A stretch of DNA of 64,000 bases from Plumapathes pennacea (Eukaryota > Cnidaria > Anthozoa > Antipatharia > Myriopathidae): the NCBI GenBank assembly GCA_964036295.1, contig OZ038472.1, positions 558,001 to 622,000 of the forward strand. Reading direction: 5' to 3'. The number at the start of each line of letters is the position of its first letter. The stretch's first letter is position 1. The translations under genes were made by a program, and so were the position numbers. The notes beneath the pieces are model-generated. The model worked only from the letters and a program-made list of their open reading frames with translations. It searched no databases and was not told where the DNA came from. Below are positions 1-12,334 of the stretch, piece by piece.

Positions 1-109
1 TTTGTCAATACAAACTTGCTGGGACAAAGGGCAAGACAACCATCGCTAAGACCCAGAATGTCAGTAAACCACAACCATAATACCAAATTACCACTTTTAC
101 ATTTTTCAG

Positions 110-235
110 TTGTCAGTGAAGAACTGCTTTATCCGAGGATCCGTAGTTAGATATGTCCAACTGCCAGCAGAAGAGGTCGACACTCAACTACTTCAAGATG
201 CCACGAGAAAAGAAGCTGCCCAAAACAAGGCCTGA
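110..235 (+). CDS. LSM2: LSM2, U6 snRNA-associated Sm-like protein, last coding exon (partial)
   Basis: A 3' splice acceptor ends at 109 (pyrimidine-rich tract, then CAG). The exon reads in phase 0 as LSVKNCFIRGSVVRYV, then QLPAEEVDTQLLQDAT, and stops at 233-235. This is the near-invariant C-terminal end of LSM2, including the Sm2 motif (IRGSVVRYV). LSm2 is a subunit of the LSm2-8 ring that binds the U6 snRNA 3' end in the nucleus and of the LSm1-7 decapping ring in the cytoplasm. Only about 41 of the roughly 95 residues are present; earlier exons lie to the left of the window. Bases 1-109 are intron. The family assignment is based on direct motif recognition. Confidence 0.93.
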   Translation: MSVKNCFIRGSVVRYVQLPAEEVDTQLLQDATRKEAAQNKA

Positions 236-323
236 TCAACATGTTCAGTTTTCCTTTTTACCAGCATTATTTTGTAGTAGGCTGACCTGTTTACACTGTA
301 TATAAAATATTGTAATTCAGCTA

Positions 324-329
324 AATAAA
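324..329 (+). terminator. Polyadenylation signal for LSM2
   Basis: An AATAAA hexamer lies about 90 bases after the LSM2 stop codon and is the first canonical one on this strand. Bases 330-670 hold no coding exon that I can see and are the space between the convergent LSM2 and EDF1 3' ends. Confidence 0.6.
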
Positions 330-671
330 CACTCTTTAGTCATGGGTACTGGACCTTTATTGTTGAAATGTTACAGTAACACCAGTGTGTAATTAAACAA
401 CATGGTGGAATATCATTGTTACATTTTGTAGTGAAGTGGTAAAAACTCTTTCATGTGTACTGTTTATTAAAGCACTACGTGTTAGAATACAACAGTTCAC
501 ACAATTTCTGTATTAATACTCAAACTTACTGCAGCTTAACTGAAATGAAATGATGGGACACCTGTGTTACTTTGGCCCAACTAAGATAAATCGAAAGGGT
601 CAGCAAGAAACAGATTTAAGACACAAGTGCACAGCTGTTCAGCTCAGCCTGCTTCATGTGATTGACTTTGA

Positions 672-2111
672 TCACTTTTTCCCCTTGCCAGTTTCAAAAG
701 GCTTTCCTTTATCTTTGCCCCTAAGTCTCATCCCTGCAAATAGAACAAAACAATGCCTTGAGGGTAAAGTGAATAAAGTGGAAAGAAAGCCTGCCACTTC
801 CCATCTTTACTGGAGTTGTTGATCATACATGTCCAGCAAAGCAGTGCCTACCTATAGCTCTTTCAATCTTGGACATTATTTGGTTGTTGGGTATTGCTTT
901 CCCAGATTCATATTCCATGATCACCTGTGGCTTCTCATTTATCTTCTGCAAATACAAGAATTACAGTAATGGCTTTAATAGTGCAGCATAGATGAATCGC
1001 TGAGATCATGACAATTGGTACAGATTCACAAATCTTGACCAACAATCATAAATTAACACCATAATCATGTAACTGGTCTCACCGTTGCCAGCTCTTTTTG
1101 TGTGAACCCTTTCTCCAACCGTCCCTTCTGTATTAGTTTGCCAACATCAAGGGAGACTTTTTCATCTGCCAGATGCCATAAAAGATAGCATACAAAATTT
1201 ATACTCATGTCCTTACTGGATTTGCAAAAAATATAAAATTGTGTACTTGCATAAATAAAATGTCTTGAACTAGATTCTAGGGTATGTTTGGGCTGATAAT
1301 ATTTTGTCTTAGGCATAATATTGTTGAGTGTTTCGAAGTTCATACGAGATGATATACAAATTACGCATGGTAATGCATCTTTAGGCATGCCCAAAAATAC
1401 AAATCTATTCATATTATCATGTGTAAAATGCAATGTCTGATCAGTAAAATACGATACACACGATGAAGTTCTTCGGTCTCCCTGTCTAGTTTGGCTGTGT
1501 CTTTGTTTGTGGAGTGTTGCCTGTTACTTGCAGCAGAATCTGCAAAAAGAATTTAGAAGACATGATCTACAGAATGATTATCAAATAATAAAACAACACA
1601 TACATTATTATCCACACCAACATATTTTTATATGTTTAGTTGTTTTTAATATTCATTTCCAAAAGTACAGTACGCATATCCCTGTGCCTATCTTGAAAAG
1701 AAAAATAATATGCTGATCTTACATTTTTCTTGGGTTTCCACATGAGCACCTTGTCGCTGTGCTGTGTTAATTGCCTGAAAAAAAAAAAAGAAATATAGGA
1801 TATGTAAATAGATATAATATTTATGCACTGGCACGTAAGTGTACATCGTCCAGCCCTGAACTCAATTTATTTCCTGACCAGTTAAATGCCAGTGTAATGC
1901 CTTTACAGTCGTTCAAGTGAAACCTAGTTTCCAAAACAACAAAAAGCCCTGAGTCAAGAAAAAATTAAAAATGAAATGGAAAAGTGTTGATAATGCAATG
2001 AATGTGAAGTTCGGTTGTATTAACCAAAACTACCTGTTTGGAACGCATTTCTGCCGCTCTTGGAGTCTTCTTTCGCAGATAAGTAACTGAATCCCAGTCA
2101 GATTCGGCCAT
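672..2111 (-). CDS. EDF1: EDF1 / MBF1, multiprotein bridging factor 1 (six exons)
   Basis: The coding exons, in transcript order, are 2111-2034, 1774-1723, 1539-1462, 1165-1083, 945-852 and 733-672. All junctions are GT-AG and the phases join to give exactly 148 residues, the same length as human EDF1. The start is [15 protein letters not shown], typical of the MBF1 N-terminal domain. The middle carries [20 protein letters not shown], and the helix-turn-helix (Cro/C1 type) core includes [18 protein letters not shown] and [19 protein letters not shown]. The end is basic ([17 protein letters not shown]). MBF1 bridges transcription factors and TBP, and in eukaryotes it also binds stalled, collided ribosomes. 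The gene is divergent from NFKBIL1. Confidence 0.95.
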
Positions 2112-2281
2112 CTTTCGGTTAATTTTCCGCAAATACTTCTAAAATTATCGCGAAGTGCAGTACAGTCAGAGGGGAATTATCAATTGCACATGCGTGAAAA
2201 GTAGCAAAGGAACGCGGGCTCCAGAATGATGCAAGTCGGCACCATTTCCCTCACGCTTGGAGGCCAGGCTGCTTAGTAAAA
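2112..2281. promoter_or_regulatory. Short bidirectional promoter between EDF1 and NFKBIL1
   Basis: Only about 170 bases separate the EDF1 start codon (minus) from the first ATG upstream of NFKBIL1 (plus). There is no obvious TATA box. A shared, divergent, TATA-less promoter is an inference from this spacing. Confidence 0.5.
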
Positions 2282-3423
<1,142 letters not shown>

Positions 3424-3499
3424 TGTCAAATAAATCTGTCCTATTGTAAATGCTCTAATAAACTGGACTGTAATAATATGGTTTAAGCCTAATGAGATG

Positions 3500-3900
3500 A
3501 GATATTTGAATAGGACAAAAAGATACTGGGGGGGGAGGGGTACTCAATAGGAATTTGAGTAGGAGGGTTAATTCCGCTGACTCTATAAAACCCTGACCCT
3601 ATTCAAGACACCAAAATGTAAATTTTGCTCCCCTGCCTAAGACAAAATGCTCTAATTTGATATCCCGTTCAAGACTGGACAAAAAATTTACCCTTTCAAG
3701 ACACTATCTTTGGCCATGTCAACACCAGTCTGGCACCGATTTGCGCATGATCTATTTTTTTAATATTCCAGTCAGAGAGAATAAGTATAGAGAATTAGCC
3801 TGTGTTGCACGCATTTCCACTGTAGTATACAAAGTTGCCCAAAATGGTGAGTGCAAGAAATATGGTCAAGGAGGGAGGGGAGATCTCAAGCCCCTTTAAA
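3500..3900. repeat. Dispersed repeat with CCCTATTCAAGACA-type motifs
   Basis: Between NFKBIL1 and CENP-A this stretch has a G-rich run (3530-3540) and repeated CCCT-ATTCAAGAC blocks (about 3597, 3663 and 3688). It resembles, more loosely, the repeat family at 28.5 kb and 56.2 kb. No coding exon is seen between 3424 and 4348. Confidence 0.4.
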
Positions 3901-4348
3901 ATAGTTTTCATTTTTCACACACAACAGTTTCTAGAGCAAGTTTTATTAACAACACTATCCAACAATATAAAAATGTACATTACAATCAAAATGTATACTA
4001 GCTGTCAACTGCATGATTGTATAGCTGGTAAATCTTACAGTTTGCAGTTATGAGTTTGATGAGAACTACATACAATATATGAAAATAATGGCATGTGGTG
4101 CACATCAGAGAAAAAAACCTCCAAAATAAAAGCTTTCTTTGTAAAAAGATCGGTGCTCAATTTCAACAAGTCCCTATTATAATAAGATATCTGGATAAGA
4201 CACAGCCAAGCTGCCTGTTGCACAATGTTGCAATATCTTAATAAGTCACAATCAGATATCCACCATCAATACACTGATAAAAAAATATTGTAAGTGAATA
4301 TTTTATAAACTGGTAAAATAAAGTGTGGTTCAAGAGCAGCACAAGTTT

Positions 4349-6392
4349 TCAGCCGAGTCCATCATGGCGACCTCGGATCCGCCTTGCTAGCTGAATGTCC
4401 TTGGGCATTACAGTCACTCGCTTAGCGTGGATTGCAAGTAGGTTCCTGTTTAAAAAAACACAGAGAACACAAGACAAACACCACATTCTGTCATTTAAAT
4501 CTGAATTTCAACACTACAAATGCATTAAAATATACACTGTTAGTAGAAACAACTACCACTACCATTTCTCAAATATTTTCTTCAATACTACTACAACTAT
4601 CATAACTACCATTTCTCAAATATTTTCTTCAGTACTACTACAACTATCATAACTACCATTTTTACATTAAACACCACTTACTAGTCACTAGATTATTACA
4701 TATTGTACAGTACAATACTTCTATTAACTATGACCACTGTTACAGCCTCTATGACTACAGTATAACTAGCAGCCAACAGCTACCATGAACATGTGCTGTA
4801 TGCATGGTGTATTGCCAGCTAAAACAAATGGTACGCATCCTCAAACAGATGAACCAGAAATGCTTCTGCAGCCTGATGAAAGAGAGATGACACGACATTT
4901 AATATTATGAGTGTATTATATACAGAGAGATACATCAATTCTGGGACAGAGGGAAATGACCAATGTAAATATATTATTGGTCAAAATAATAACCAAGATG
5001 CAGTAAATATGATCCAGTGTGTCAGTTGTATTATGGATTCCATGGATCAAACTGCTTTTGGAGCAATAGATGATTGTCACACTTTCTTCTTGAAAGTAGA
5101 GGATTAAAGCATTGGACTCAAATGTAAATAATTTATATTACATGACAACAAAAATTAACAAAACACTATTGTCATTTGTGTACCTCTTGGAGTGCCTCCA
5201 AAGCTGGCTTATGCCATCTTAGCTCATTTCTGTGATAAAAGCTATCAGCAATTTCTCTGACCTAAAAAAGGAAAAAAATAAAGTATGAAAGACACAAAGA
5301 AACAAGTCGATGAGTTTATAGAGCAAAAATGGATTAAAAAATAGAGGTATCAAGTGATTATATTGTAGTTAGAGAAGAAGTTTGAAGTGCTTGTCATTGT
5401 ATGATTTTTAAATATACCACTGACACCTATTTGTTACCCACTTATACTTTATCCCATGCTAGGCAAAATGAAAAAAATACAATCAAAAAATCAGTATAGA
5501 CCAAACAGACACACAAGATAAGCTTCAAATGAGATAATGTGCTTTCATCCGTTACCAGGCGCATAAAAGGTGCTCTCCTGAGGAGTAGACCCGTTGACTT
5601 CTGATAATGTCTTATCTCCAGTAAGGCCCTAGTGCCAGGTCGATATCTTCTTTCTGAAAAATGATGTGGATGCATACACGTTGGCAATGTGGCTTACATG
5701 CATTCGACAAATCTCGACCCAACTCTCCTTGACCTTTTGTGCATTTAATAAACAAACACCGGCTGTGCAGGGGGTGCCAAATGTGACTGCAGATGCATCT
5801 GCAATATAACAGTATTTTTCTGGAGAAAGTTGTGATGACATGTGCAAGTACTGTAGCTGGGACAACTATATAATTATTATTGACTATGAGATATTGGGTA
5901 CTGTAGATAGGCTGAAAGAGTCACAAATTATCTTCAGGTGTATTCAGGAGCTGCAGAAATCAATTACAACTTGTCTGAAAGGAGATATGTATATTTGTAT
6001 GAGGTCAAGAATTTCCGATCTCTGCACAATGTTAGGAACAATTGGGTTGGGCTGGTTTATAATATTCTGCAGCATGCCCAGCTGGTAAAAACTATTTAAT
6101 ACTAACAATAACCATCAACAAGAACATCAGTTTCATACAAGGTGTATTTATATAGTTAGATGTAAGATCGTCTAATCGAATGAAGACTGGTAAGTGCTGA
6201 GGGAGTGATTTCAAAATGAAGTCACATTTTTTATGCGTCTACACATTATACAAAACACCTACTTTTGCGTGTGGTGTCTTCCTCCCTCGAGCTTGTATCA
6301 TTCCGCTTGTGAGCAATTACAGAACTTTCACCAGAGCGCCTCTTTGTTGGTTGACCGGACTTCCTTCTACCACCACCACCAGGCCTCACCAT
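4349..6392 (-). CDS. CENPA: Centromeric histone H3 variant (CENP-A/cenH3), five exons
   Basis: The exons are 6392-6263, 5653-5556, 5261-5184, 4872-4835 and 4445-4349, with GT-AG introns and matching phases, giving 146 residues. The tail starts [19 protein letters not shown] and lacks the conserved H3 tail (no ARTKQTARK or ARKS motif). The fold then follows H3: [58 protein letters not shown], and [20 protein letters not shown] before a short end (RGRHDGLG). Loop 1 ([18 protein letters not shown]) is longer than in canonical H3, a known cenH3 feature. Canonical H3 genes are intronless, whereas this one is split. The protein would replace H3 in centromeric nucleosomes. It could in principle be another divergent H3 variant, but CENP-A fits best. 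Confidence 0.9.
4556..4665. repeat. Two-copy direct tandem repeat in the last CENP-A intron
   Basis: A unit of about 55 bases (CTACCATTTCTCAAATATTTTC followed by a CTACTACAACTATCATAA block) occurs twice in a row with almost no change, in the intron between the last two CENP-A exons. Confidence 0.6.
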
Positions 6393-6706
6393 ATTGAACA
6401 GCGATCAAACGCACACACCAAACAACGCTTTCTTCCAGGCGTCCTCTGCAACCAACCTTGAATATATCAATTATTTTGATTGGACAGCTAATCATTGGTT
6501 GGCCAATCAGAGTTTACATACTAACTTGGCGCCATAACCCCAGACGTTCTATCGGGCATGCGCCGTAAGACAGCGAAGAATCTGGGTACGATTGTAACTT
6601 CCGCTGGGTCATTTTCCTAGCGGCTCAACAATATTTACGATAACATTCCATGAATGGGGTATATTTTACGTTACAAAATAATCCGTGACAAGTCAAAACT
6701 ACCATC
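6393..6706. promoter_or_regulatory. Divergent promoter region of CENP-A and the SLC25 gene
   Basis: About 310 bases separate the two opposed start codons. An ATTGGTTGG-CCAATCAG inverted arrangement at about 6493-6510 gives CCAAT-type boxes on both strands. Dual CCAAT boxes are frequent in promoters of cell-cycle genes. The regulatory role is inferred. Confidence 0.45.
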
Positions 6707-8865
6707 ATGACACACAATGAAAAACGAACAGATTGGTTCAAGGAGGGACTCATTGGGCTGGGAGGTGAGAGATCACAAAATAACATGTACTGGTAGATCA
6801 ATTAGAGATCGGACTTTAGACAGCTGTAACTGCTGTAAAACTATTCAGCTGTTGTGACAGCAAATGTTTGCTTTCTCTTGGATTTACTCAGTTGGAGTGT
6901 TGTATGGCACAACAAGCGTTGCTGTGGGTCATCCTTTTGACACTATAAAAACCAAAATGCAAGCTCAACCGGGATTTGAGAGAGAAGGCATGATTAGATC
7001 GTTTACAAAGACTGTCAAAACCCAGGGAATACGCGGACTCTACAGGTTGGTTCAGGACACGTTACCATTTATTTACATTCTCAGATCTCCTCGCCAACTT
7101 GAAGAAGTGATAGTCATTAGTTAAGCTCAGGTTGGCGTATTGTAAAATAATGCTAATTATCAAGGATGTACTTTGATACGTTGAATATTAATTTAGAATG
7201 TATTTTAAAACTGTTATTGTTGTTGACAAAATAAATTATTTTTCTGTTTTCAGGGGATGTGTACCTCCTCTATGGGGATCTGGTATTTATAGGTCCACAC
7301 AGTTTGCTGTTTTTGAGGCTCTGTAAGTTCTTGGCACACTAGTTAATAATTAATAAATAAATTACTACCAGTACTGATAGAACTTGTCTTCCTAAAAATA
7401 ATCCTGGAATAAGTTACATTTAAAAATGTTGGTAGTTAGAGTTGACAGTATCAACATATAATTAGTTTTCAGTGTTATGTTTCTTACTGTTCAAATTAAA
7501 CATTTTTGCTTGAGTGGGAAAGTAACTGCATTATAATCATTTTTTCTGTTGAAACAGATACACCTATTTTAATGGGTATGGAACAAGGGAGATACCATTC
7601 ACTTCAGGGTTGCAAGTGTAAGTACTGACATGTTCACAAAGTGTCTATTAACCTGACTTCCCAAAAGTGATACTGAGATTAAACTGAATGAATATGATCC
7701 AGAATATGGGAATAATGTCAGGATATTTCTTTTTCTTTGTGTTAATCTGTCTGTGTGCAAACAGATGTCCATCATTTTCCTTCCTTCTATTACTTTGCCA
7801 CAGCCGGGTAGTCCTTGCTGGAGCAGCAGCGTCAACTTGTAGGGCCATCATTGAAACACCCCTGGAACTTGCAAAGGTAAGGAAAACAAAACAAAAACTT
7901 TCACTGTCAACAGCAAATTTGAAAGAGTACATAATAGAGTACATCTGTCTTCCATTTGTTTTATCAAAAAAAGGAGATCTTGTTTGTTGCTTTCTCACTG
8001 ATAATAATGCAGCTTTGTATCCTTATGAAGGTTAGGAGACAAACTGGGCAAACCTGGCAATTCAAAGGGCTGTATAGGGTAAGAGAATTTCATTTGTCAG
8101 ACAATATTCTTATTGTCCAATGTTTCTTGTAAGCTGCCACACAATTTATCTGCAACCATAACTTGTAACAGCTATAGTTATTTTACTCCCTTTTATTCAG
8201 GGTTTTGGTGTTACATGGGGTCGAACCCTGGGCCTCATGACAACGTATTTCATTTTGGTTGACACTGGGAGACGACACTTTCCTGAACAGTTCAAGAGAC
8301 CTTTGCTGGGGCCGTTCCTTGCATCAGGAATTGCAGCAACATATCCTTTTTTTTTTTTTGTAGTCATGATATTAGATGATAACTGGCTTGAACTCAGGAA
8401 TATGGTATCAGTAAAGTTGGAATGTTTGTCTATTGTGACTGTCTATGTTCACCAGTAAATTTTGATAAAGTTCTTCCTTGACTTCTGCACTCTTGCTTGG
8501 TGGTTAGTTTGGCCCCTGGAGAACATGAAATCACAAGTTCAGGGCAACTATGGCAAGTGAGTGATCACCCAAATTCAATAACTTCTTGTGTTAGAATAAG
8601 CACCCAATATTCAGCTGAGGGAGGGAAGGGTGCCATGTATATATTTTTTCCATGTCACAAAGTCTGCAACTTACTTACTTTGATTGACAGGGATTTACCC
8701 CTCGTAGCACGCATGAAGTTGGTGATGCAAGAGAGAGGGGGCTTCTTTGCACTCTATAGAGGAATTCTCCCAGGGTCCATCAGAAGCTTCATGTCAAATG
8801 GCACAAGTATGATCGTCATGAGCTGGGCGCAAAGGAAGGTCTCGCAGTGGGGAGTGAGGGAATAG
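6707..8865 (+). CDS. SLC25-family mitochondrial carrier (nine exons)
   Basis: The exons are 6707-6764, 6892-7045, 7254-7322, 7558-7617, 7804-7876, 8031-8078, 8201-8340, 8491-8556 and 8691-8865, encoding 280 residues. Three mitochondrial carrier signatures are visible: GHPFDTIKTKMQ (repeat 1), IETPLELAKVRRQTG (repeat 2) and VWPLENMKSQVQGNYG (repeat 3). Each has its matching glycine-rich helix (GLYR, GLYR, ALYRGILPGSIRSF). The protein would have six transmembrane helices in the inner mitochondrial membrane and transport a small solute. The SNGTSM block near the C-terminus resembles SLC25A45/47/48-like amino-acid or carnitine-type carriers, but I cannot fix the substrate. One intron (8341-8490) is AT-AC. 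The final exon ends at TAG 8863-8865. Confidence 0.9.
8341..8490 (+). other. U12-type AT-AC intron in the SLC25 gene
   Basis: The intron starts ATATCCTTT, a perfect U12 5' splice site, and ends CTGCAC. TTCCTTGAC at 8474-8482 is one change from the U12 branch-site consensus and sits 8 bases before the terminal AC. Joining 8340 to 8491 restores the carrier reading frame (SGIAAT then LAWWLVWPLE), which no GT-AG choice here does. Confidence 0.88.
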
Positions 8866-9228
8866 GTTGTCAATGACCTCAGCCAATAATATTTAAATGC
8901 AATGCTATGTTAAACCAATTTAATATAAGCAATTTTACAACCTAAAATATTTTAGTCATGTGTGCTCATATTATTTTATTTCACTGTGCAATACTAAAGT
9001 TAAATATTTGTATCTAGTATTTATACTGTACAGGCCAATACAAAAATGTCAAATTTGCTTACACTGTACACGAAAACTGGCACAATAATAAAATAATAAT
9101 TATTCAGTTTGTTTCCAGAGTTCCAGCTCATTCTATTTGATGACTTGCTATGAAATAAAGAGCTAGGGAGGGGAAGGAGGAGTGAAGTGGCTTCAACCCC
9201 AAAATCTTACAGATGCAGTGTCCACAAT
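8866..9228. other. 3' flanks of the SLC25 and WD-repeat genes
   Basis: An AT-rich gap between two convergent genes. It contains several AATAAA-like hexamers (for example near 9083 and 9153) but no coding exon. Confidence 0.5.
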
Positions 9229-12200
9229 TTAATCTCCCCCTGACGCCTGTTCAGCTCTCCAAACAAAAGGCAACTGCCTGTTCTCTGCAACAAAAGCATT
9301 TTGTTCATCCTCGTCAAATGGCCCATCCACAAGTTGGATGGCAATATCTGCTAAGTCCAGAATTAAAGTTTGTATGGTGCACTCAACATGTGCAGCTGTG
9401 TTGCCTGAAAAAGTCCACTCGAACCGCCTCAATGTCTGCCCCACTCTGGCAATTGTGCAGTCCTTGTTCATTTCCTGCCACTGCATTGCTGCCCTCCATG
9501 TACGACGACGCTGTCCCGGGCTATTCTTATCTACCAAATCTATGAGAGTTGCCGTGTTCCTACGAGCAGCATAGCAGATGACTGTCAAACCTTTAGGGGT
9601 GCTGGCTACTTGAAGTTGTGATGATGGAACAAGGTTATTCTCTTTGAGGGTGATGTGACAACCCACCTGATCCTCCTGACCTTCAGTTGTGACAATATTT
9701 CCAGTGGCCATAGAGAATGCTCCAAACATACCATGGATATTGGAAATGATATACTCGCTTGCAGTTGCATCCAATGCCTTGGTGATACTGAACGAACTGA
9801 AGCCACCCTGTTTGCAACGATTGTGCTCCTCAAAGCTGAGATCAACAATGACTTGGTTTTGCCAAAGTGTCATGTCTACAAGGTTGATAAATACAAATGT
9901 CACATGGTTCCCCCTGGGTGCAACCGTGGGAAACAGTAACATGAACACGAGCTTAGTTCCTGATGGGTTTGGTTTGCATGACAGCAAGCGTGAGCAAGGA
10001 ACTTTGCATGGTGTGAAGAGTTGTGTGGTGTAGGATGCCAGAAGCCCTGTCTTCTTGTCATAAGTGACGTGGTGAAATGTAGCACCCGACTCGGGGACAT
10101 TCTTGGGAGCATAAACACGCAGCTCTGTGTCACCTGCATCTTCCTTCATCCAAGGTTTTCCAAGATGCAATGAGTTGATTTGTGTTTGTGTTTGTTTTCG
10201 GTTCTTTACCATGTCTTCTCTCCTCAGAGCTGCCCTTCTGTTGAGCAAAAAGAGGCAGTAGCTTAACATCTTAACTCTAAGCATTCATAATTTAAGCAAG
10301 TTGATTTTACGTGCACTGCATCAATGTGGAGAAAGATGTATGAGGAATCAACTGAAGGTTGATTTGTGATGATCAAAGGGCTAAGGCTCGAAATGTCAGC
10401 TCAACTGTGCCCAGTTTTCACATTGTCCCTCAGTTGATTCATTATGCTGTACAATACATCTTGGAAATAGCCCATACTACATGACAGTACCTTCCTTTTC
10501 CTTTGATGGCGTCTGTGAAGTGAACCTCTTCTTGTACTCCTGGAGCAGGTTTGTAAGTCACCTCGGACAGGTCCAGCCGGTACTGCTGCACTGGGATGAA
10601 CCAGCCAAACCCGGTCAGTGATTTGTCCTCATATTCCCACAGATTGATAAATCCTTTGTTGTCAACACTAATCATAGTGCTGCTGTTCCTGAGGAAGCTG
10701 ATGCTGACAATGGGATTGTTGTGTGCCTTGAACAGTTCTGCCTCAAGGCCTTTGCCAACTATGTGTGGGACACCACTGTTTGGGGAAACCTTTGAAAATG
10801 ATGTGACTCTTTCATCAGACTCGGTGGTTAACTGTAGCCTTAGAATGTTGCCATTCTCCAGACCGACCATGATAGATTCTTGTTTTCCGAGCAGTGACAT
10901 GGATGGGTGAAATGCTACACTAACAGCTCTCCCGATGAGATCTGTTGACCCTACAAAAGGGCCTGCAGTGAATAACAAGTCCCTGGTTGCCAATGTAAGC
11001 ACATTAACCAAGGCGCTAGGCTTGAAGCGAAGGTTCTCTTCCACTGGCTCAAAGGGTTTCACATCATTAACAACAGAAATATTATCTTTCAAAGACCACA
11101 GCTGTATGGTGCCTTGTTCGTTTAGACTTAACAACTTTGAAAGATCAAAACTCCACTGCAGCTCCAAGATAGTAGTCTTGCCTTTACATGACCTGATTAT
11201 ACGAGGAGGATAAACCATTAGATCCCAGACGACAATGTCTCCCTGCACACTACCCAGTACAACAAGTGAGTGATCTGATGCAACAGCACTGCAAGAAAAT
11301 CCTCTATACCTCTTGCCAAGGGGCATTGTTGTTATAACTGGAGATATCTTAGCCCAAAACTCAGATTCCTCAACTCTGTAGTCAAGAAACTCCTGTGGCA
11401 TCTCTCTGTCAGGAATTTCATTACACGGCTTTATGTTATGGAAACTCAAAACAATTCCACTGAAGTCATCTTCCTCTTTTATTGCTTCTGATTCGGTTTC
11501 TTCAACATTTCCATAAAACTGGAAGCCTTGGCTGTGCATCCAGACGTCTCCCCGGTTCTGCCTTTCTTTCTTCATTTGTGTGTATGCATTGTCAATGAGA
11601 CTGGCAGTATCACTTCTGTTGCCTGGTTCTGGTGACTTTAGAGCCGTAAGTATCACGTCATCAGTGATGTGTTGTACCTTGCTACACAGTTCCAAGCTTT
11701 CATCTACAATATCAACAGCCTCCTCGCGCAGCACTTCATCGATTACGCTTTTCTCAGTTTCGCCGATTTCCTGGTTGAGTTGTTGGTATGCTTGCTCCAC
11801 TTCAAGATCCTCTTGAAACTTGGCCAAAACTTCGTTCATTCTGCCCTGCAACTCGTCGGAGGATTCGTACACGATGAGATCCAGCACCTCGTCTATCCAA
11901 GCCGAGACGAATTCCCGAACAAAGTAGAAATCGTCAAGCTGACAGGGCTCGTACGATCCAGCTCCCAGCTCACCTCGATAAGGCTTCCTCAAAGATCTCC
12001 TTCGACTTTCTTCTGCCTGTCTCAGAAAATGCAGCTTTTGAGAGAAATCGGGGATTTTGTTTTTGGCTCGCTCTAGCGCTACACTCAGTCGAGAGTCACT
12101 CTCTGATGACAAGACTGTCTCGCTGCCATCTGTGACATCTGTTGCCATGTTCTGGTGGCGAAGAGCAAGAAGTCTCTCTCTTTCTTTCATGATCTCCTCG

Positions 12201-12334
12201 CGCTGTCTTTGCAGCTCACGAGTGCGCTGTGCTCTGCTGTCTTTATGGCGCTCATAGTCTTCCCTGTGCTGAGCCAGGTTCGTGATATGTGATGAGGCAA
12301 ATGAGGACGTCTCATTCCTTGAGTGCGCCGCCAT
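9229..12334 (-). CDS. WD-repeat protein with N-terminal coiled coil (two exons), not identified further
   Basis: Exon 1 is 12334-10491 and exon 2 is 10237-9229, with GT-AG splicing and matching phases, encoding 950 residues. The first ~65 residues are strongly helical and charged (REDYERHKDSRAQRTRELQR, QREEIMKERERL), predicted to be a coiled coil. A second helical region spans about 140-290. From about residue 330 WD40-like units appear: GSVQGDIVVWDLMVYPPR, LSLNEQGTIQLWSLKDN, SIMVGLENGNILRLQL and MISVDNKGFINLWEYEDK, suggesting one seven-bladed propeller, perhaps with more blades in exon 2. The layout recalls cilia-associated or dynein intermediate-chain-like WD proteins, but I do not recognise a named orthologue. 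The start is the first ATG of the long open frame. Confidence 0.75.

Noticed and set aside
1065-1433. Single-exon reading of the EDF1 region (122-residue frame)
   Set aside because: Its last part is EDF1 exon 4, but the upstream part is intron; joining exons gives the full-length 148-residue protein.
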